Shown here piece by piece: positions 30,401 through 36,922 of a stretch of 64,000 nucleotides of DNA. The stretch's first letter is position 1. Every line of letters starts with the position of its first letter. A program made the translations under genes and the position numbers. Source of the DNA: Giardia muris (taxonomy: Eukaryota > Fornicata > Diplomonadida > Hexamitidae); contig CM016926.1 in assembly GCA_006247105.1 (NCBI GenBank), positions 2,046,001 through 2,110,000 on the forward strand, given 5' to 3'. The notes beneath the pieces were generated by a model. It saw only the letters and a list, made by a program, of their open reading frames with translations. It ran no database searches and was not told the DNA's origin.

Positions 30401-32234
30401 CAAGTGTGACTATGCGACACACTGGCAAGCCTATATGTCCAGTCGAACGCTCCCACGGAAGAGGATTGTCCCCTCTGCGGTTAGGAAGGCTCAGAAGCGC
30501 CTTCATTGCTCAGGACTTGATGCTTTCAACCGTACCATTGGCTTGAATGACACATTGGAACCTGTTCGTAAGGTTTTTCAGCAGCAAAGAAATGTACCCA
30601 TATGTGGGCGTTGTCTTCTTCCAATTGATCCCTGTAAAACGGAGGAGGACCTGCCGCACGTCTCAGCCGCCCCAATGATAATTGTGCATAGTAACCTCCC
30701 TCGGATTTTCACGCTACGGGTTCGAGGCGAGAAGAAGGATGTTGGGCCACGGTTTTGGCCCGCCATCTCCATCTTCCGTGTCTTCGAGTCGGAGGAGGAG
30801 GAAAGGGATGACCGTACGGGGTTGAGTCTCTTCTTGAACGATATTAGAGCATCGGACATGTTTCTTCCTTACTTGGACACGAGCCAAGCTGACGTCAGGG
30901 GGCTTATCCAATGCTCATTGGGTAGTGTCTCGACGGCTAACACCTTCACGCTTGTTGCAAGCTCGTGTGGGCACCTGCAACACTACTCCTGTCTCAGCAC
31001 GTCAGAGCCGGAATCGAGCTGTTCGGTGTGTGCCTTTCGATTCCACCTAGCAATTCCACTATTACAACCGCTCTTGGACCACTGGGATGAGGATTTGAAC
31101 CAAGTTGTGGTTCATCGAATCATTATGCCCTTTCTTTGCAACCTTCTATTCGACGCAAATAGCCGCATGGATGCTACCCAAGATATTGACCTGACTGCCA
31201 TCGGGAGTATCTTCTATTCCGAACCGTTCCTACTTGGAGCCCTTATTTTCTTGATCCGCATTATCGAGTCGACGTTATTTAGTATTCAGCTCCTCTTCTT
31301 CTCGCGCGAGATAGAAGCAGCTAGGAACCAGCAGTTACTCATCGGTTTCATCTCTGCTCAACTCCAAACAATTGAGCGAGTACTTGTGGTCAATATCTTC
31401 CTATTCCGATATCTGACCAGTGCCACCGATGCACTTGTTCGTAATGCCCTGGCGGGGTTCTTATTCGAGGACGAGTCAAGAGTCACTCATGTCCTTGACA
31501 ATGACACGTTCATCCCGGTTATCCTATCAATTCTCGTAGCACATCTTGGCTTTGGGAAGACGAGTGGTCCTATTGATCTGATTTCGGACCTAATCGAGAT
31601 GGTTCTGGATCGTGCACGTAAGACGGATCGTCTACACCTCATCGCTTACAGCTTGAACTCCTATAGCCTTTCGGCGGTGCTAATTGAAAGTGTCATTCGA
31701 ATATTAAAGGGTCAGTCCAATGATATATCGAGTAACTTGGGTAATTTCTTCAAGACTCGCTTATCTGCTTCAAATCAACGCCTAGATCGTGCTCTCCTAG
31801 CCCTTTGTAATGCTAGTAGGCCGTATCTCAATACTCTTCAACGATTGTCACATTGTGATGTCCCTCAATATCGTCTTTTATCACGTCTCGCTTCCGTTTC
31901 AACTCCATTTGAACGATTACGCCTTGCAGTTCGACATAGTCAAAAGCTTCGACCCGGAACGGAGATATGCGTCTTCTGTGGCTTCATGGATTGCCATTGC
32001 TATCAATGCATACACTTACAAAATCCATACCTCATTAGCACCTACATTCTTCCTGGATCAACCCTTCCGGAACCATATCGCGACCGTTTCGGTAAAACGA
32101 TAACTCCAGGAACTTGTTGGGCCCATCCTCATGGACAAATGAGAATAATAACGCTTCTCACCCTTGGCTTCGGGGAAAACCGTTTCCACCGGGAATCGAA
32201 CCCGGACTGCGGGATTCAAAGTCCCGCGTGCTAG
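27411..32234 (+). CDS. UBR-type (N-recognin-like) E3 ubiquitin ligase
   Basis: 1607 aa. Near the N-terminus (residues 45-72) is a UBR box-like zinc motif: CYTC, then FCVRCFCDGNHEDHYW, which parallels the central part of the UBR box. The following ligands are partly divergent. At about residues 1060-1215 is a RING-H2-like region (CGRCLLP ... SSCGHLQHYSCL ... CSVC). The C-terminus has CVFCG, CHCYQC and TCWAHPHGQ, like the UBR1 autoinhibitory cap. This order (UBR box, RING, cap) is that of UBR1/2/3-class ligases of the N-degron pathway. The last 17 or so codons run over an antisense tRNA-Gln, so the natural C-terminus may end earlier or the frame may have been extended by stop loss. No AGTRAA signal was found after the stop. 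Confidence 0.7.
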   Translation: MTTGEVPGLVPLAPLTQSRRAQLQMIARSLLEEPLPHPCMSPLTPQIRCYTCHPNGLPFCVRCFCDGNHEDHYWELSTSSISLCMVPLASCRSGLHISRRSSNRGGIMALVDLLAACHAAPTEDGILSLVMTEPSVAYLSSILISYPLSYILEMHQLSVSRLLDTLGTQYPTGTEFGVLPMSFLIDMTLGVDVHWPLLIQYVSLSLMKNLVMRPLVRLYAYLCRNSSFSTIIFANWDRLGLAILLGSPPHICWRQLLEKAQFYNSLVGSPPTCYYFLLKGVTIPELEPFLMAFSHACAIRSNFTQEDISLCRFYTSMAIRAIIMLAVHDSTEIRSIIKFYLSVNGTIEDVSILGATANMSTSWITERTVRQIEHILRVAGLPILLSNPKYLESVLSSEHLHVDLFNICLIQHLVKGAAVVRRKVLGEHLDCHRAQAGRIRTALSLLHHGFGAVSFSLSFQSTHLESYLSDVIRLFLCTCVETYRGQVEMDIYGDVLDSILITDLVCNIDHCPSYRNISRYSLLPRSLVTILEGLENVDDTGLAHTGLPFPAVPLHINLLLLLAEVLTPSGLIHQARPLLMASLLWLPPSLLDPDAHLRPYKLGSDELEAMDSLISAPVPQPPRPVDALRRVLGCALAQLTCDIAQVTRTSSRMLPRNGEDLAAIAIDIISLTEIRSTYEYHRTIDAIRLLIQLHTIVSDDSEAVNAADAVVLLMLSIFGLTSCALRSVLANHSEALTVLTDLGKKQRLFFDEMQQRHIRTGQVTVLYPSEWDAESHPEASTGIQLLYHQALLLMLQVLYLPQAVAKPGTGYTRALIATLLALNETSSPQTLYRRLVTLQLPPDSITQCISPFYKDITDDETQKPTELTERGWDAVEPFLAPIYLERLLTLYQESHKTIPAFLLRKPMSRKLLVFLAASQRFKTFLRNCIQMYTEGKLPHCLFLHVLHILINAAELRRERPSCNSLCTDLAPVVLTAITTWGDDLLAQQMMHHFSKLYKCDYATHWQAYMSSRTLPRKRIVPSAVRKAQKRLHCSGLDAFNRTIGLNDTLEPVRKVFQQQRNVPICGRCLLPIDPCKTEEDLPHVSAAPMIIVHSNLPRIFTLRVRGEKKDVGPRFWPAISIFRVFESEEEERDDRTGLSLFLNDIRASDMFLPYLDTSQADVRGLIQCSLGSVSTANTFTLVASSCGHLQHYSCLSTSEPESSCSVCAFRFHLAIPLLQPLLDHWDEDLNQVVVHRIIMPFLCNLLFDANSRMDATQDIDLTAIGSIFYSEPFLLGALIFLIRIIESTLFSIQLLFFSREIEAARNQQLLIGFISAQLQTIERVLVVNIFLFRYLTSATDALVRNALAGFLFEDESRVTHVLDNDTFIPVILSILVAHLGFGKTSGPIDLISDLIEMVLDRARKTDRLHLIAYSLNSYSLSAVLIESVIRILKGQSNDISSNLGNFFKTRLSASNQRLDRALLALCNASRPYLNTLQRLSHCDVPQYRLLSRLASVSTPFERLRLAVRHSQKLRPGTEICVFCGFMDCHCYQCIHLQNPYLISTYILPGSTLPEPYRDRFGKTITPGTCWAHPHGQMRIITLLTLGFGENRFHRESNPDCGIQSPAC

Positions 32235-32252
32235 CCGCTACACCATGGAAAC
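32182..32252 (-). tRNA. trnQ-TTG: tRNA-Gln (anticodon TTG)
   Basis: 71-nt cloverleaf read by eye: acceptor stem GTTTCCA pairs with TGGAAAC, then a D-arm, an anticodon stem CGGGA/TCCCG with loop CTTTGAA (anticodon TTG), and a T-arm CCGGG TTCGATT CCCGG. All stems pair. No intron; CCA is not encoded. It lies 12 nt downstream of the PDI stop on the same strand and overlaps the antisense 3' end of the UBR ligase frame. Confidence 0.95.
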
Positions 32253-32263
32253 CCACGCGAGAG

Positions 32264-32269
32264 TTCACT
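32264..32269 (-). terminator. Poly(A) signal AGTGAA of the PDI gene
   Basis: Overlaps the PDI stop codon. The tRNA starts about 12 nt further on, so the PDI 3' end must fall in a very narrow window or inside the tRNA. Confidence 0.75.
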
Positions 32270-33596
32270 GGCTCTGCTCCTTGGTGGCATTTGCCCCCTT
32301 CTTCTTCTTGTCGCTCTTAGGACTCCTTCCAGCCGACGGAGATCCAGACTTCTTCGCGACGGGCTTCTTCGCCTTGGTCTTCTTCCCGGTGCAGCAGCAG
32401 GCGACGATGAGACTGAGGATGATACACGTCCCGATGAGGCAAGTGGCGACGAACAATGGGAAGTTCGTCGTCAGGAGGTCGTTGAAGTAAGCGACGATGC
32501 GGTCGGTGGCTCCGACGCCCGAGGGGACGTACTCGGCCTCAGCCTTTCCGGCCTTTTTCGCGGCCTCTGCGCGCTCCTTATCCTCCTTATCGATATACGA
32601 GGGTTGGAGGGCGCCTGCCTTATGCTTGCGGAGGAAGTTCGTGATGTCGCCGACGATGTTATCCTCGGAGATGGGGGCGGTGTAGTACTTCTTTGGACCA
32701 TTGAGGACGTCGTAGATGATGAGCTGAGGAAGATCCTCCGTCTTGATCCCGTTGAAGGTCTCGACGAACTGTGCCCATCTGACACCATCGAGATACGAGA
32801 GAGTGTACTTATCAGTGACGAACTTGTTCGGGTCGTTCTCGGAGAGCATGAGTTTCTTGGCAAACTCGGAGATATATCTACGGATGGTATCATGCTTGCT
32901 TGGATCAATGGCGAGGAAGGTCAAGTTATGGCCAGGGGTTTGAAGAAGCTCTTGGAAGTTATCAGTCCCAAGCTCAGGGAAGAAGGAATGACGATTCTGA
33001 CGTAAGAACTTCTGGACCGAATGGCGATCGAACTTACCCTTGAAATCGATACGGACACCATCACGAATGGCATAGAGCTTCTCCTCAACACCCTTGACAA
33101 ATCCAAAGAAGTGCTTTCCCTTCAGAGGGGCGAAGAAGTCCTCATGAATGTCTTTAAGGATAGGACCTTCAAGGACATAATAGGTGCTCTTCCCAGAGGC
33201 CTCACCTTTAGCCCTTGCGTCATCCGCACTATCGTACTCAACAAGGGCGGGCTTAAGCATCGCTTCGGCCCATGTCATCATCTCATCCTTTTCACGACCA
33301 CCATCATAATCGATAACGGCGCCAGATGATTGAAGCAGCTTGATTGTCGGGTAACCACTGACGCCGTACTTCGCACATAGCTCAGTCTCGGCGGTGCAGT
33401 CAATCTCGCAGACGGGCATTACGGTAAACTCGTTCGACATCTCCTCCCAGGTGGGGGCGAGACGCTTACAGTGCCCACACCAGGGGGCGAAGAACTTGAC
33501 GAAGAGGTTCTCGTGCTCGGCAAGCTGCGAGTCGATGTTATCCTTGGTCAGGACGAGGACCTCGGCAGTCACGAGGGAAAGGAGCCAAAGCAGCAT
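32265..33596 (-). CDS. Membrane-anchored protein disulfide isomerase
   Basis: 443 aa. Signal peptide (MLLWLLSLVTAEV), one catalytic thioredoxin domain with active site WCGHC at residues 39-43, and two or more redox-inactive thioredoxin-like regions (for example FVKGVEEKLYAIRDG). A C-terminal transmembrane helix follows (FPLFVATCLIGTCIILSLIVACCC), with a Lys-rich cytosolic tail. A type I membrane PDI with one active domain is typical of Giardia, where it would help fold cysteine-rich VSPs in the ER. The frame can be opened at an ATG ten codons earlier, but ATG 33596 follows AATAAAA and places the signal peptide at the N-terminus. The stop overlaps AGTGAA. Confidence 0.92.
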   Translation of the reverse strand: MLLWLLSLVTAEVLVLTKDNIDSQLAEHENLFVKFFAPWCGHCKRLAPTWEEMSNEFTVMPVCEIDCTAETELCAKYGVSGYPTIKLLQSSGAVIDYDGGREKDEMMTWAEAMLKPALVEYDSADDARAKGEASGKSTYYVLEGPILKDIHEDFFAPLKGKHFFGFVKGVEEKLYAIRDGVRIDFKGKFDRHSVQKFLRQNRHSFFPELGTDNFQELLQTPGHNLTFLAIDPSKHDTIRRYISEFAKKLMLSENDPNKFVTDKYTLSYLDGVRWAQFVETFNGIKTEDLPQLIIYDVLNGPKKYYTAPISEDNIVGDITNFLRKHKAGALQPSYIDKEDKERAEAAKKAGKAEAEYVPSGVGATDRIVAYFNDLLTTNFPLFVATCLIGTCIILSLIVACCCTGKKTKAKKPVAKKSGSPSAGRSPKSDKKKKGANATKEQSQ

Positions 33597-33634
33597 TTTT
33601 ATTCCCGTCGACCTATTTGAGTCCATTCAGATTG

Positions 33635-33656
33635 ATTGATGCTATATCGCATCAAT
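33635..33656. promoter_or_regulatory. Inverted repeat ATTGATGC-N6-GCATCAAT
   Basis: Perfect 8-bp arms in the 167-bp divergent gap between the PDI and EF-hand genes, 39 nt from the PDI ATG. It could bind a dimeric factor or form a short hairpin; its function is unknown. Confidence 0.4.
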
Positions 33657-33763
33657 GAGATGATATCCTTTTTGGACTTTGAACTTAGACTCAATTGTAG
33701 ACCTGCTCAAAAGGGGAAACCCTTGGGACTGGGGATCAAGGAGCAAGAACCAGCTAGAATAAA

Positions 33764-34450
33764 ATGCCGAAGAAGGGCAGCAAGGGTGGAAAGAAGAAGC
33801 TCTCCCCCGAGGAGGTTGCGGCCCAAGCGATCCAACAGGAGGTCCAATCAATCTTCGAGCTCTACGACTCCGATAAGGACGGGTTCTTATCATTGCGTGA
33901 GTTCCCATACTTCATGAAAGCCGTTTGTGCACCATTAACCCCCGAGCTTGAGGAGCGTGTCGAGACGACCTTCACGGCCATAGACTTACCTATCGCCGTA
34001 GAATTCATCCGTGAGGTGAGGGATAACATGCATATCGCCGATAGGATGAAGGAGGAGTTCTTTTCGGCGCTGAACTTGTCGGAGGTACGTGTGGGACCAA
34101 TACAAGAGATCAAGACGATTAATGCCTTGTTATGTGTCGGTGAGAACAAGGTCCAGCCAAAAGAGATCAAATGGTTACTTAAACACGTCCAGAAGAATAT
34201 GGCCCAGGACGTACAACGGCAAATGATTGGCGAGGGTCGAAGTAATGAAGAGATCAAGGTCGCTATGGATGCCGTCTACAAGAGCGAAAACACAGACATC
34301 CGCGAGATCATCAAGGTGATGAACTTCAGCATTCAAACTGGAACATGTCTTCTTCCAGATGAGGAGAAGGAGAAGAAGCGGAAGGAGGAGGCCGCCGCGA
34401 AGAAGAAGGCTGAGCGTGAAAAGGAAATGCGTGCTAAGGGTAAAAAATGA
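33764..34450 (+). CDS. EF-hand protein with Lys-rich ends
   Basis: 228 aa. A basic N-terminus (MPKKGSKGGKKK) precedes one canonical calcium-binding loop at residues 35-46 (DSDKDGFLSLRE). A second EF-like half follows without a good loop (ending DIREIIKVMNF). The C-terminal 35 residues form a charged Lys/Glu/Ala helix. The layout resembles small flagellar EF-hand proteins of the calmodulin superfamily (for example EFCAB2/DRC8-like), but I cannot assign an orthologue. ATG 33764 follows AATAAA. The next gene, an IQ-motif protein, starts 49 nt downstream on the same strand; IQ motifs bind EF-hand proteins, so the pairing is suggestive. Confidence 0.88.
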   Translation: MPKKGSKGGKKKLSPEEVAAQAIQQEVQSIFELYDSDKDGFLSLREFPYFMKAVCAPLTPELEERVETTFTAIDLPIAVEFIREVRDNMHIADRMKEEFFSALNLSEVRVGPIQEIKTINALLCVGENKVQPKEIKWLLKHVQKNMAQDVQRQMIGEGRSNEEIKVAMDAVYKSENTDIREIIKVMNFSIQTGTCLLPDEEKEKKRKEEAAAKKKAEREKEMRAKGKK

Positions 34451-34499
34451 TCTCACAAAAGGATTCCGAGTGAGTGCTTCTAAAACACACGTAGCAGTC

Positions 34500-34748
34500 A
34501 TGTACGGGGAACAAGCCGCCGCCGTGCGTATCCAAGCCTTCTATCGTGGTAGGCGTGAGCGTAGGAGGCTTAGACGCGTCTGGAAGAGGTTCATCAAGGC
34601 GGTTGGCGACTGTGAGGTCGAGTTGAATACCCACCCATTAATCTCGACTTTGTCTTTTCTTCGAGATACTGAGATGGACCTATCTCTAATTGAGGGACAA
34701 GAGGGAGCTCAGAAGAAGCCCCCAAGTAACCCCTATTCAATCATTTGA
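34500..34748 (+). CDS. Small IQ-motif protein (82 aa)
   Basis: ATG at 34500 gives 82 aa containing an IQ motif near the N-terminus (AAVRIQAFYRGRRERRRLRR, residues 7-26), followed by an acidic C-terminus ending NPYSII. The same frame can be opened upstream inside the EF-hand gene at a non-ATG codon; that part is a shadow of the Lys/Glu-rich tail. IQ motifs bind calmodulin-like proteins, and the direct neighbour encodes an EF-hand protein. No clear poly(A) signal was found at the stop. Confidence 0.72.
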   Translation: MYGEQAAAVRIQAFYRGRRERRRLRRVWKRFIKAVGDCEVELNTHPLISTLSFLRDTEMDLSLIEGQEGAQKKPPSNPYSII

Positions 34749-34793
34749 GACGTTGGGGTAGTTCTCGGTTCCTGGTTCCTAAATGGTCTTAAA

Positions 34794-35357
34794 TCAGTCC
34801 CTTGAAGAACTCAGGTCTAGGTTCTCGTATACCTTCTCTGGTCTATCTTGTGAATCCCTCATCGAGGCGGTACCTTTAGGGTGTTCTTCCTCTTGGCTTT
34901 GAGATTCGGATATTCCACGTCCTGTTAACCATAACATTGAGGTGTTTGTGTTGATTCTCGTTGTGACTACTTGACGAGTAGTAAGTGGGCTTTGGACCTG
35001 AGCCTCCTCTGGGGATGTAGAAGGGGCCAGACCTGCTAATGATGGCGCTAATTGCTTGATAATGTCGTCATTATCTGTTCTATCTGCTCTAGTCCTTCGC
35101 ACCTTTCTCTTCCGTCTTCGTCTCTCCTGAAAGGACCCCGACAGCAAGAGGCTTCGTGGAGCATCTGCGTGTAAGCTGATCGACGTCCCACTCCCCCCCG
35201 CCCAGATGGAACTCGCTCGGAAGTCCTTGGAAGCTGTTAGTCTTAATGGGTTAATGTCCAATTCCAAAGTGGCATCGGAAACGGCCACGACGGAGGCACA
35301 AGCATCATCAGTCTTCTGCCCTTCCACACCCTTTGGATGACAACAACATGCTCGCAT
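34794..35357 (-). CDS. Hypothetical basic protein (187 aa)
   Basis: ATG 35357 follows AAATAA, a good Giardia initiator context. No domain is recognised. A strongly basic patch (QERRRRKRKVRRTRADR, about residues 77-93) could act as a nuclear localisation or nucleic-acid-binding segment. The rest is Ser/Thr-rich and probably disordered. The gene ends 45 bp from the convergent IQ gene and starts 19 bp past the stop of the transporter gene. Its reality rests on start context and tight spacing only. Confidence 0.55.
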   Translation of the reverse strand: MRACCCHPKGVEGQKTDDACASVVAVSDATLELDINPLRLTASKDFRASSIWAGGSGTSISLHADAPRSLLLSGSFQERRRRKRKVRRTRADRTDNDDIIKQLAPSLAGLAPSTSPEEAQVQSPLTTRQVVTTRINTNTSMLWLTGRGISESQSQEEEHPKGTASMRDSQDRPEKVYENLDLSSSRD

Positions 35358-35376
35358 TTATTTGCCACTCTTTCTT

Positions 35377-36825
35377 TTAGCAGACACTACCAAAGCCTGG
35401 GACGAGTCCAGTCTCGACCATCTCCTTGATTTCAAGCGAGAGGGTGACGGCGATGAAAATTGCTGAGGCCAGCATCATCACGGCCAAGAGGAAGGGAACA
35501 AAGGCCTTGGTTCGCACACACCGGATAAGGGCGTCCCCCACGAAGTATCCACTGACGAAGAAGAACCCGACCCCAAGCATCAAGGGCCAGGCATAGACCA
35601 GCTTGATCGACCCGAGCAAGAGATATGATATCGACGAGGATAGGGAGGTGAAGGCGATCATCGTGCTAGATGCTGTACGCGCTGGAACCGGGTCGATCCC
35701 GAAGGTGAGGAGGATCGGGTTCTTTAGAAGACCACCTCCAACACCAAGGACTGCCCCCAACACTCCAGCTCCAAGACCAACTAACGCGAAACGAACATAA
35801 TAGCTCGTCTTATTGAAAGCATCGGGGTTATCAGACCCAATCAGGATCCGCGCTCGAAGAATCGCCTCAGAGTGCTCTACACCCTCGCCTACCAACCGCT
35901 GATATTTCCGGATGGACCTCCGGATAAGGACTGTGTTCAGGATGACTGCCAATATCGAGACGAGCATGCATGACCCCATCCCAACCCAGTACCAAGTCGA
36001 GCATTGAGGAACCGTATGGACGGCCACCTCGATCCCTAGAATGGCCGCCGTCGTCACGATGAAGTTGGTCATCCGATCCCATGGGATCTGCGCGAAGTGC
36101 TTGACCCCGAAACCGGAACACTTCGTCGGCTTCTTCCTCGAAGCCTTCTTAACGGTGACGTCCTCCTTCTCCTCGCCCTCCTCGTCTACTGCACCCAATA
36201 GCTCTACAGCTTCCACATCCTTCTCCTCCAACGTCTCCTCATCCCTTTCCACTCCCTTCTCGGAAGAAATGGTGGAGACATCTTCCCCCTCCTTCTTAGA
36301 AGTTTGAGCCTCAACCTTTGGGCGTCTACAGCACCGCCTTTTGGCCCTTGATGGACTAAAAAGGCGAGGACATAGGATGGCCTTCCCGGCGGCTTGTCTC
36401 TCCTGATTCAACGCTACCATGGCATGGACAACCATCTTCCACGCGGTGTAGACCAGAAAGACGACCTCGAGAACCTCTATCACCCACTCGGGAAGAAGGA
36501 CGTTGATGAACGACCCGATCAACGCCCCGGCAACTGCGGCAGGCTCGATGACATAAACCAGGTCCCACGTGATCGCAGGATTCGTTGGCTCTCCCGCCAT
36601 GTGTTGGAAGAAGTTGAAGAACATCAGGACAAACGACTCGCTGAAGATGATGATCTTACTGAGAGGAATGGCGGTATGTGCCGAGGCTCCAAAAAGCTGG
36701 AGTGAGGACACGTAAATCACCCCACCACCGACGCCGGACGCCGCCGCGAGGATGGAGAAGACGGAGGAGATCGCTCCGGCTCCAAGCTCCCCTCCAAGAG
36801 TCAAACCTGGAACGAGAGTTGCCAT
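35377..36825 (-). CDS. TauE/SafE-family (sulfite exporter-like) membrane protein
   Basis: 482 aa. Two sets of transmembrane helices with Gly-rich signature segments near each start (ASGVGGGVIYVSSLQL and LGVGGGLLKNPILL), as in the internally duplicated TauE/SafE fold. A long acidic, Ser-rich cytosolic loop (about residues 165-250) separates the halves. Members export or import small organosulfur or organic anions; the substrate here is unknown. The frame can open 16 codons earlier at a TTG, but ATG 36825 follows GGGCAAAAA and is preferred. The stop lies 19 bp from the next minus-strand ATG. Confidence 0.88.
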   Translation of the reverse strand: MATLVPGLTLGGELGAGAISSVFSILAAASGVGGGVIYVSSLQLFGASAHTAIPLSKIIIFSESFVLMFFNFFQHMAGEPTNPAITWDLVYVIEPAAVAGALIGSFINVLLPEWVIEVLEVVFLVYTAWKMVVHAMVALNQERQAAGKAILCPRLFSPSRAKRRCCRRPKVEAQTSKKEGEDVSTISSEKGVERDEETLEEKDVEAVELLGAVDEEGEEKEDVTVKKASRKKPTKCSGFGVKHFAQIPWDRMTNFIVTTAAILGIEVAVHTVPQCSTWYWVGMGSCMLVSILAVILNTVLIRRSIRKYQRLVGEGVEHSEAILRARILIGSDNPDAFNKTSYYVRFALVGLGAGVLGAVLGVGGGLLKNPILLTFGIDPVPARTASSTMIAFTSLSSSISYLLLGSIKLVYAWPLMLGVGFFFVSGYFVGDALIRCVRTKAFVPFLLAVMMLASAIFIAVTLSLEIKEMVETGLVPGFGSVC

Positions 36826-36922
36826 TTTTTGCCCACCCCATCTCTTCGGTTCTGGAATCAAATAAGCAAGCAACGACCATGGGGCGTGTACTAAGTACGG
36901 TGGCGGGTCGGGACGGTTCTCC

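Noticed and set aside
35867..36568. Antisense and alternate-frame peptides within the TauE/SafE gene
   Set aside because: The transmembrane pattern is unambiguous in the called frame; the others are shadows.
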